Shown here: piece by piece, positions 1 through 5,434 of the stretch
Layout: the number at the start of each line of letters is the position of its first letter
Position numbering within the stretch: position 1 is the stretch's first letter
NCBI GenBank assembly: GCA_030146285.1
Contig: JASLBZ010000129.1
Span: 1-8,936 of the forward strand
DNA length: 8,936 nucleotides
Direction: 5' to 3'
Origin: Neisseriaceae bacterium
GTDB taxonomy: Bacteria > Pseudomonadota > Gammaproteobacteria > Burkholderiales > Neisseriaceae
Program-made: the position numbers and the translations under genes
Notes under the pieces: generated by a model
The model's input: only the letters and a program-made list of their open reading frames with translations
Told to the model about the DNA's origin: nothing
Database searches by the model: none

Positions 1-42
1 GAAGGCGTGCGTTTGGCTTTAAAGCAATTGATGAAAAAATAA
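1..42 (+). CDS. C-terminal end of an unidentified gene (partial, 5' end outside window)
   Basis: An open frame enters the window at base 1 and closes with TAA at 40-42, giving the residues EGVRLALKQLMKK. The lysine-rich, helix-like tail followed 16 bases later by a strong rightward terminator (59-103) is what makes this frame believable as the end of a real gene; 13 residues alone would not. The family cannot be identified from so little. The gene runs in the same direction as kdp but is separated from it by a terminator and an opposite-strand gene, so it is not part of the kdp operon. Confidence 0.55.
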   Translation, partial: EGVRLALKQLMKK

Positions 43-58
43 GCAATTAAGCTGGTTT

Positions 59-103
59 AAAAGCTGACTCTGACTGGGCATACTGGTGAGCGTCAGCTTT
101 TTT
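59..103 (+). terminator. Rho-independent terminator after the leftmost gene
   Basis: A perfect 10-bp stem, AAAAGCTGAC (59-68) pairing with GTCAGCTTTT (92-101), encloses a 23-base loop and runs straight into six T residues (98-103). The stem can be extended by TC/GA across a small bulge. It lies 16 bases after the TAA at 40-42, so it most likely ends the leftmost gene. The T-run on the opposite strand is only four bases long, so it would be a weaker terminator for the leftward gene that stops at 171. Confidence 0.8.
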
Positions 104-110
104 ATCATTT

Positions 111-122
111 GGGCAGCCTGAA
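111..122 (+). other. DNA uptake sequence-like word (GGGCAGCCTGAA)
   Basis: The 12-mer GGGCAGCCTGAA differs only at its first base from AGGCAGCCTGAA, the uptake sequence dialect described for Kingella-type Neisseriaceae. It sits eight bases after the terminator T-run, a favoured place for such sequences in that family. Its 10-base core recurs exactly at 564-573 and 5937-5946. If real, it would be the site recognised by the minor pilin ComP during natural transformation. The assignment rests on word matching only. Confidence 0.4.
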
Positions 123-170
123 ATAGGCTATCAGTCGCTCATTTTTTATCAAGCTGTGTATCGTCTTGTC

Positions 171-686
171 CTAATAAAGCTTATCTAATAAATGCCATAT
201 CCGATAATTTTCCAAAGAAAAATGTTGGTAATAAGATAGGAAATGCAGCAGTTGTCGAGCGAAATCTTGGTATTCATCCGCTGAAAGGTAATAATCGATT
301 TGCCCATCATAAGATATGCACAGGTAAAGAAAATCTTTCTCAAAACGACTTAGTGTGTCGGGCAGTTGAAAATGGTTGGCATAGTAAAACGTATTGGCGA
401 TATCAGCACAAATTGCTTCGATTGTAAGCTTGTTGGTTTGGTATTTTGACCACAAACAATAAAAATCAAAACGGACATAAACATGACTTGGATTGTAGTC
501 AAAGTAGGCATGCAAGTTTTTGGTATCGTAACAATCCAATAGTGAAAAATGAAATAAATATGCTTCAGGCTGCATGGTCTTGATGATTTGATGGTCAGCC
601 CATGCCACAATCTGCTCGGTGGTGAGCTGGCCAGCAAGATATGCTTTTACGATGGTACTGACTGTTTTTTCGGTATCGGTCATCAT
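171..686 (-). CDS. Hypothetical protein of about 170 residues, function unknown
   Basis: The leftward frame has two adjacent ATG codons (684-686 and 681-683) and ends with TAG (171-173). An AGGTGA ribosome binding site (complement of 691-696) lies 4 bases before the first ATG and 7 before the second, so translation may begin at 683 (170 aa). I do not recognise the family. The protein is acidic and very rich in Tyr, Phe, His, Leu and Asp. It has no signal peptide, membrane segment, cysteine cluster or nucleotide-binding motif, so it is probably a small soluble cytoplasmic protein. The N-terminal part (about 10-40) looks helical, with the stretch YLAGQLTTEQIVAWAD; the rest is dense in aromatics, with a C-terminal pattern of YLSADEYQDFARQLLHFL. 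It is transcribed away from kdp. Small, acidic, aromatic orphan proteins of this kind include toxin-immunity proteins, but no toxin gene is in view and that idea is speculative. The good ribosome site and absence of a better frame opposite it support a real gene. Confidence 0.72.
   Translation of the reverse strand: MMTDTEKTVSTIVKAYLAGQLTTEQIVAWADHQIIKTMQPEAYLFHFSLLDCYDTKNLHAYFDYNPSHVYVRFDFYCLWSKYQTNKLTIEAICADIANTFYYANHFQLPDTLSRFEKDFLYLCISYDGQIDYYLSADEYQDFARQLLHFLSYYQHFSLENYRIWHLLDKLY
564..575 (-). other. DNA uptake sequence-like word (ATGCAGCCTGAA on minus strand)
   Basis: Read on the minus strand this is ATGCAGCCTGAA, sharing the 10-base core GCAGCCTGAA with 113-122 and 5937-5946 and differing from AGGCAGCCTGAA only at position two. 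It falls inside the orphan gene, where it encodes Met-Gln-Pro-Glu. Being coding, its conservation could have another cause, so it is weaker evidence than the intergenic copy. Confidence 0.33.
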
Positions 687-791
687 TAAATCACCTGATT
701 ATGTCAATGAACTGGATGTGTTCATCTTTTCATCCCTCGTGGCTTAGGCTTTGTCTTTAAACATAACGCATTATTTTATGATTTTATCATC

Positions 792-829
792 AAAAAACAC
801 CGCCTTTAAAATAAGGTGGTGTTTTTTTT
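792..829. terminator. Bidirectional terminator-like hairpin between divergent genes
   Basis: A 15-bp stem pairs 792-806 (six A then CACCGCCTT) with 813-827 (AAGGTGGTG then T-run), with one G-U wobble (802/817) and a 6-base loop (807-812). The right arm ends in eight T (822-829) and the left arm supplies six T on the minus strand, so it could stop transcription both ways. It is not downstream of any gene I can identify: the orphan gene reads away from it at 686 and kdpF reads away from it at 950. It may insulate the two divergent units, act as a leader attenuator, end a small RNA, or be the relic of a lost gene. Confidence 0.7.
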
Positions 830-883
830 GTGTCTGTCTTGTTGTGATAGCAAACCAAGCCCAGTTTTTGTGTGGGTGCAAAA

Positions 884-917
884 ATTTATAAGATTTTTAT
901 ATCAAATTTTCTACAAT
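884..917 (+). promoter_or_regulatory. Putative KdpE operator and kdp promoter
   Basis: Two similar AT-rich half-sites, ATTTATA (884-890) and TTTTATA (895-901), share TTTATA at an 11-base offset, one helical turn, which is the layout bound by OmpR/PhoB-family dimers. The E. coli KdpE site is likewise a T-rich TTTTTATA-type stretch just before kdpF. Ten bases after the second half-site is TACAAT (912-917), a good -10 match with no recognisable -35, as expected of an activator-dependent promoter. Transcription would start near 924, giving a leader of roughly 26 bases. TAAGAT (889-894) and TATAAG (887-892), with a poor upstream TTTTTG, are alternative -10 candidates. The operator role is inferred by analogy. 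Confidence 0.45.
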
Positions 918-949
918 GGTTTCACAACAATTGATTAGGAAAAGTACTC

Positions 950-1033
950 ATGTTGATTATGCTTTTTTGGCTGTTTTTGGTGGGTATTTTGGCATATTTA
1001 CTGTATGTGCTATGCCATGCGGAGGACTTTTAA
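950..1033 (+). CDS. kdpF: KdpF, small single-helix subunit of the K+-transporting ATPase
   Basis: The 27-residue frame starts at ATG 950 with AGGA (937-940) 9 bases upstream and ends with TAA at 1031-1033, immediately before the kdpA ATG. The product is one hydrophobic helix (about residues 2-22, beginning MLIMLFWLFLVG), then the tail YLLYVLCHAEDF, which closely resembles the E. coli KdpF end YLVYALINAEAF. KdpF (29 aa in E. coli) packs at the KdpA/KdpB interface in the inner membrane and stabilises the complex. Position, length, tail match and abutment to kdpA together make the call firm. A longer frame (916-1170) overlaps this region in another register but lacks these features. Translation of kdpF and kdpA is probably coupled, since the kdpA ribosome site lies inside kdpF. 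Confidence 0.92.
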   Translation: MLIMLFWLFLVGILAYLLYVLCHAEDF

Positions 1034-2746
1034 ATGCAGATGCAAGCCATTTTATTATTGGCAGCCTTAATGGTGGTGTTAACACTATTGGCTTACCCTT
1101 TGGGCAAATATTTATTGCGGGTTTCACAAACAAAAACATGGCAAGGGGTTTGGGGTCTTCGCCAAATTGAACATGCCATTTACCGTGTTGCGGGCATTCA
1201 GCCGCAGCACAGCATGAATTGGAAACAATACCTGTTGGCGCTGTTGTCGTTCAATATTTTGGGCATCATAGTCTTGGTTGCTTTGCAAATGCTGCAACAG
1301 TATTTGCCACTGAATCCACAAAATGTAGCGGCGCCTAGCTTTGATTTGGCATTGAATACTGCGGTGAGCTTTGTAGGCAATACCAATTGGCAAAGTTATG
1401 CAGGTGAAACCACGTTATCGTATTTAACCCAAATGTTGGGTTTGGGCGTACAAAACTTTGTTTCAGCAGCTACCGGCATTGCTGTGGTTTTTGCCTTAAT
1501 GCGAGGTTTGATTGCCCATGAAAACACAGATTTGGGTAGTTTTTGGGTCGATGTGACACGGATTTCTTTGTATGTATTGCTGCCGATTGCTTTGATTAGC
1601 GCGCTTTATATGGTGTCACAAGGCACGATTCAAAACTTCAGTGCCTATATTCCTTTTGTTGGTCTAGAAGGACAAGAAGGTTTATTGCCGATGGGGCCAA
1701 ATGCCTCACAAGAAGCGATTAAATTATTGGGTACCAATGGTGGTGGTTTTTTCAATGCCAATTCGGCTCACCCTTTTTCAAATCCCAATTATGTGACCAA
1801 CTTTTTGCAAATGGTTTTGATTTTACTCATTCCCATGGCCTTGTGTTTTTACTTTGGACGCGCTGTGAATGACCAAGCGCAAGGTTGGACTTTGTATGCG
1901 GTGATGAGTGTGTTGTTTATCAGCATGGTTCTGGTTTTGTTTCATTTTGAAATGCAAAACAATCCTGTTTTGCAACAAGTGGTACAAGACGGTGGCCACC
2001 ACTTAAGCGGCATCGGCAATATGGAAGGCAAAGAAAGCCGTTTTGGTATTGCCGCATCGGTTTTGTTTACGGCGGTAACAACGGCGGCATCTTGCGGTGC
2101 GGTCAACAATATGCACGATTCTCTTATGCCCATGAGCGGTTTTGTGCCGATGTTCTTAATGCAAACAGGTGAGGTGGTTTTTGGTGGTGTTGGTTCTGGT
2201 TTGTACGGCATGTTGATTTTGGTGATTTTGACGGTGTTTTTGGCAGGCTTAATGGTAGGCAGAACACCTGAGTATTTGGGTAAAAAAATCGAAGTCAAAG
2301 AAATGAAGATTGTGGCGATGGCCATGTTAATCGTACCGAGCTTGGTGTTATTGGGCACATTATTGGCAACCCAAAACCCCACGGCGTGGCAGAGTATTTC
2401 TAACCCAGGGCCACATGGTTTTAGTCAGCTTTTGTATGCTTTAACATCAGCCGCCAATAACAATGGCAGTGCATTTGCAGGCTTGAATGCCAATACCCCA
2501 TTTTTTAATTACTTACTGGCATTTGCTATTTTTATGGGTCGATTTGGCGTCATTGTGGTGGTATTGGCCATTGCAGGGAGCATGGCAGCGAAAAAACGCT
2601 TGCCCATTAGTGCGGGCAGTTTGTCAACCAAAGGCATTTTGTTTGCCATTTTATTGGTGATGGTGGTGGTGGTGTTTAGCGCGTTAACTTACGTTCCTGC
2701 ATTAATGCTAGGTCCTGTTATTGAACATTTGCAGTTATTTTCTTAA
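1034..2746 (+). CDS. kdpA: KdpA, potassium-binding and translocating subunit of the K+-transporting ATPase
   Basis: This 570-residue membrane protein (E. coli KdpA is 557) belongs to the K+ channel-like SKT superfamily and selects K+ from the periplasm with very high affinity. All four pore-loop filter elements are present: VGNTNWQSY (about 114-122), GTNGGGF (233-239), SCGAVNN (353-359) and NNNGSAF (475-481). The GGG of the second element matches the E. coli filter region where Gly232 changes lower selectivity. About ten hydrophobic helices are spread across the protein, with the conserved cytoplasmic stretch GRTPEYLGKKIEVKEMK (409-425) that follows a helix and couples to KdpB. The start at 1034 is supported by GGAGG (1021-1025) 8 bases upstream and by direct abutment to the kdpF stop; a second in-frame ATG at 1040 is less well placed. 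No filter residue appears lost, so a functional high-affinity subunit is expected. Confidence 0.98.
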   Translation: MQMQAILLLAALMVVLTLLAYPLGKYLLRVSQTKTWQGVWGLRQIEHAIYRVAGIQPQHSMNWKQYLLALLSFNILGIIVLVALQMLQQYLPLNPQNVAAPSFDLALNTAVSFVGNTNWQSYAGETTLSYLTQMLGLGVQNFVSAATGIAVVFALMRGLIAHENTDLGSFWVDVTRISLYVLLPIALISALYMVSQGTIQNFSAYIPFVGLEGQEGLLPMGPNASQEAIKLLGTNGGGFFNANSAHPFSNPNYVTNFLQMVLILLIPMALCFYFGRAVNDQAQGWTLYAVMSVLFISMVLVLFHFEMQNNPVLQQVVQDGGHHLSGIGNMEGKESRFGIAASVLFTAVTTAASCGAVNNMHDSLMPMSGFVPMFLMQTGEVVFGGVGSGLYGMLILVILTVFLAGLMVGRTPEYLGKKIEVKEMKIVAMAMLIVPSLVLLGTLLATQNPTAWQSISNPGPHGFSQLLYALTSAANNNGSAFAGLNANTPFFNYLLAFAIFMGRFGVIVVVLAIAGSMAAKKRLPISAGSLSTKGILFAILLVMVVVVFSALTYVPALMLGPVIEHLQLFS

Positions 2747-2760
2747 GTAAAGGTGTCGAC

Positions 2761-4821
2761 ATGGAACAACATGGCACAAGAGAATTGATTCAACAAAGCA
2801 TGGTGCTTGCGGTTAAGAAATTGAACCCAATTTTGCAATTTCGCAATCCTGTGATGTTTATTGTGTATTTGGGCAGTATTTTTTGTACGCTGTTAAGCGT
2901 AGAAGCGCTCTGGCAAGGCAGTGAAGATCGTGGTTTTGTTGTGGCGATTACCGCTTGGCTTTGGTTTACGGTTTTGTTTGCCAATTTTGCCGAAGCGTAT
3001 GCACAAAGTCGCAGCCAAGCCCAAAGCGATAGCTTAAAAAGCTTACAAAAGGCGACTGATGCAAGACGCATGATTGCCAAAGGCACTACCTGGATACAAG
3101 AAATCGTGCCTTCGAGCAGTTTGCGCATGGGCGATATTGTGCGCATTGAGCAAGGCGAGTTGATTCCGATTGATGGTGAGGTGATTGAAGGGGTGGCATC
3201 GGTCGATGAATCGGCGATTACCGGCGAATCTGCCCCTGTGATTCGTGCCGCAGGCAGTGATTTTTGTTCGGTCACGGGTGGCACTTTATTGGTATCGGAT
3301 TATTTGGTGGTGAAAGTCAATGCCAATCCGGGCGAATCGTTTTTAGACCAAATGATTGGCATGGTGGAAAGTGCCAAGCGTCAAAAAACACCGAATGAGA
3401 TTGCTTTAACCATTTTATTGGTGGCTTTGAGCATTGTGTTTGTCTTGGTTGTTGGCTCGTTGTATGGTTTTTCGCTTTTTAGCGTGGCACAAGCAGGAGC
3501 GACGCAGCCTTTGAGTTTGTTGGCTTTGATTGCTTTATTGGTGTGTTTGATTCCCACCACCATTGGCGGATTATTATCTGCGGTGGGTGTGGCAGGCATG
3601 AACCGCATGATGCAAGCGAATGTGATGGCAAGCTCAGGTCGTGCGGTGGAAACAGCCGGCAATATCGATGTATTGCTATTGGATAAAACCGGCACGATTA
3701 CGTTTGGTAATCGCCAAGCCTCGGCTTTTATTCCAGCCAAAGGGGTGGAAGCACAAACCTTAATTCGCATGGCGTATTTTGCTTCTTTGTGTGATGAGAC
3801 GCCAGAAGGGCGCAGCATTGTGGCACTGGCAAAACAACAAGAAGGCGTGGCATTGCCAACACCAGACAGTGTGTTAACACACATGGTTGAAGTGGCTTTT
3901 ACTGCACAAACACGCATGAGCGGTGTGGATTTTGATGACCAAGGCACTTTGCAGATTATTCGCAAAGGCTCAGCCCAAGCGATTGCCAATTATGTTCAAA
4001 AGTTGGGTGCCAATTACCCTGATAATGTTCAGCAAAGCGTTGAGAAAGTGGCTGCGGAGGGCGCAACGCCTTTGGTGGTGGCATTGAATCAACAGATATT
4101 GGGTGTGATTGCATTAAAGGATATTGTGAAACCAGGTATTCGTGAGCGTTTTGCACAAATGCGTGAAATGGGCATTAAAACCGTGATGATCACGGGGGAC
4201 AACCCATTAACAGCAGCTGCGATTGCCTCGGAAGCAGGGGTGGATGACTATTTGGCAGAAGCCACACCTGAGAACAAATTGAATATGATTCGGGACTATC
4301 AAGCACAAGGCTTTTTGGTGGCCATGACAGGCGATGGCACCAACGATGCGCCAGCATTGGCACAAGCGGACGTTGCCGTTGCCATGAATTCCGGTACTCA
4401 GGCGGCAAAAGAAGCCAGTAACATGGTGGACATGGATTCAGACCCCACCAAGTTGATTGAGATTGTGCAAACCGGTAAGCAATTGCTCATGACCCGTGGT
4501 GCGTTGACGACATTTTCCATTGCCAACGATATTGCCAAATACTTTGTGGTGATTCCTGCTTTGTTTATCCCCATGTACCCAGCATTGTCGGTATTGAATG
4601 TGATGCATTTAACCAGCCCAGCATCGGCTTTGTTGTCTGCGGTTATTTTTAATGCCTTGATTATTATTGCCTTAATCCCATTGGCACTCAAAGGCGTGCG
4701 TTACCGTGCTGAGAGCATTGCCAAAACCTTGCGCCGCAATGTATTGGTGTTTGGTGCAGGTGGTGTGTTGCTGCCGTTTGTGGCAATTAAATTGATTGAT
4801 ATGGTATTGGCAATTCTTTAA
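2761..4821 (+). CDS. kdpB: KdpB, P-type ATPase catalytic subunit of the K+ transporter
   Basis: This 686-residue protein (E. coli 682) hydrolyses ATP to drive K+ import by KdpFABC in the inner membrane. Visible in order: helices 1-2 (about 31-77); the actuator-domain loop TGES (154-157), whose Glu drives dephosphorylation; helix 4 with the unwinding motif IPTTIGG (264-270); the phosphorylation motif DKTGT with Asp308; the nucleotide-binding domain with Phe380 and KGS (402-404) that contact ATP; the hinge TGD (478-480) and GDGTNDAP (524-531); and helix 5 with Asp590 and Lys593, matching E. coli Asp583 and Lys586, important for K+ passage and coupling. Ser157 in TGES corresponds to E. coli Ser162, whose phosphorylation inhibits the pump when K+ is plentiful, so that control could apply here. 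The ribosome site AAAGGTG (2749-2755) sits 5 bases from ATG 2761; kdpA ends 14 bases earlier. No key residue is missing. Confidence 0.98.
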   Translation: MEQHGTRELIQQSMVLAVKKLNPILQFRNPVMFIVYLGSIFCTLLSVEALWQGSEDRGFVVAITAWLWFTVLFANFAEAYAQSRSQAQSDSLKSLQKATDARRMIAKGTTWIQEIVPSSSLRMGDIVRIEQGELIPIDGEVIEGVASVDESAITGESAPVIRAAGSDFCSVTGGTLLVSDYLVVKVNANPGESFLDQMIGMVESAKRQKTPNEIALTILLVALSIVFVLVVGSLYGFSLFSVAQAGATQPLSLLALIALLVCLIPTTIGGLLSAVGVAGMNRMMQANVMASSGRAVETAGNIDVLLLDKTGTITFGNRQASAFIPAKGVEAQTLIRMAYFASLCDETPEGRSIVALAKQQEGVALPTPDSVLTHMVEVAFTAQTRMSGVDFDDQGTLQIIRKGSAQAIANYVQKLGANYPDNVQQSVEKVAAEGATPLVVALNQQILGVIALKDIVKPGIRERFAQMREMGIKTVMITGDNPLTAAAIASEAGVDDYLAEATPENKLNMIRDYQAQGFLVAMTGDGTNDAPALAQADVAVAMNSGTQAAKEASNMVDMDSDPTKLIEIVQTGKQLLMTRGALTTFSIANDIAKYFVVIPALFIPMYPALSVLNVMHLTSPASALLSAVIFNALIIIALIPLALKGVRYRAESIAKTLRRNVLVFGAGGVLLPFVAIKLIDMVLAIL

Positions 4822-4836
4822 AAGGAGGATAATAAA

Positions 4837-5406
4837 ATGTTAATGCGTCCTTTATTAACAGTTTTTGTTGGCTTAAGCTTGGTATTGGGTGTGGCTTACC
4901 CTGTGGTGGTGACAGGAGCTGCGCAAACGTTGTTTCCCAAAGAAGCCATGGGCAGTTTGCTGATGAATCAGCAACAAGTGCTTGGCTCTAAATTGTTGGC
5001 ACAGCCTTTTGAGCGCCCGGAGAATTTTTGGGGACGTTTACCCAGCAATGCCCAAGATCCCAACAACAGTATGGCGTCAGGTGGGGCCAATTTGGCCGCA
5101 ACGAATCCTATTTTAAAGCAAGAAGTACAAGCCAAACTGGCGCTGTTTTCAGACAAACAGCAAGAAATTTCGGCTGATTTATTAAGCCATTCTGCCAGTG
5201 GTTTAGACCCTCAGATTGGTTTGTTGGCAGCAACACAGCAAATTGAACGGGTGGCTGTTGCTCGCCATTTACCAGTAGAGGTTGTGACAAAATTGGTGAT
5301 GGAGCACACCGAAAAAAGCAGTAAAACAGGTTTTGTGCCGCTGGTAAATGTAGTGGCCTTGAATGTGGCATTGAATCAATTGCCTACTTTGGAAAATCAA
5401 CAATAA
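4837..5406 (+). CDS. kdpC: KdpC, accessory subunit of the K+-transporting ATPase
   Basis: This 189-residue protein (E. coli 190) has one N-terminal membrane helix (about 5-28) and a periplasmic domain capping the KdpA entrance. KdpC is essential for assembly and activity of KdpFABC, though its exact mechanistic role is debated. Family signatures are clear: FERPENFWGRLPS (58-70), a Ser/Gly/Ala-rich segment ASGGANLAATNP (80-91), SASGLDPQI (119-127), QQIERVAVAR (134-143) and the C-terminal LVNVVALNVALNQL (169-182). A strong AAAGGAGG ribosome site follows the kdpB stop directly and leads to ATG 4837 (gap to kdpB 15 bases). A second ATG two codons later is possible but not favoured by spacing. It looks full length. 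Confidence 0.97.
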   Translation: MLMRPLLTVFVGLSLVLGVAYPVVVTGAAQTLFPKEAMGSLLMNQQQVLGSKLLAQPFERPENFWGRLPSNAQDPNNSMASGGANLAATNPILKQEVQAKLALFSDKQQEISADLLSHSASGLDPQIGLLAATQQIERVAVARHLPVEVVTKLVMEHTEKSSKTGFVPLVNVVALNVALNQLPTLENQQ

Positions 5407-5434
5407 GTAGCCCTGTGTTTATGAAGGAATGATG

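Noticed and set aside
702..707. TTGACA on the minus strand as a -35 box for the orphan gene
   Set aside because: It lies only about 16 bases from the first ATG, so the matching -10 would fall inside the coding region.
701..760. 19-codon leader-peptide-like frame (MSMNWMCSSFHPSWLRLCL) before the hairpin at 792
   Set aside because: An attenuation leader was considered because of the following terminator, but there is no ribosome site, no run of one regulatory amino acid, and no alternative pairing that would form an antiterminator.
916..1170. 84-codon plus-strand frame overlapping kdpF and the start of kdpA
   Set aside because: It has no convincing ribosome site, lies out of frame with the well-supported kdpF and kdpA, and looks like their shadow.
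3381..3989. Long antisense frame (202 codons) opposite kdpB
   Set aside because: It mirrors the kdpB codon pattern, is rich in Ala, Thr, Ser and Lys as expected of a shadow frame, and overlaps conserved catalytic regions on the other strand.
4364..4372. ACAAGCGGA, resembling the Pasteurellaceae uptake signal ACAAGCGGT
   Set aside because: It is a single copy with the last base wrong, inside conserved kdpB coding sequence; chance is enough.
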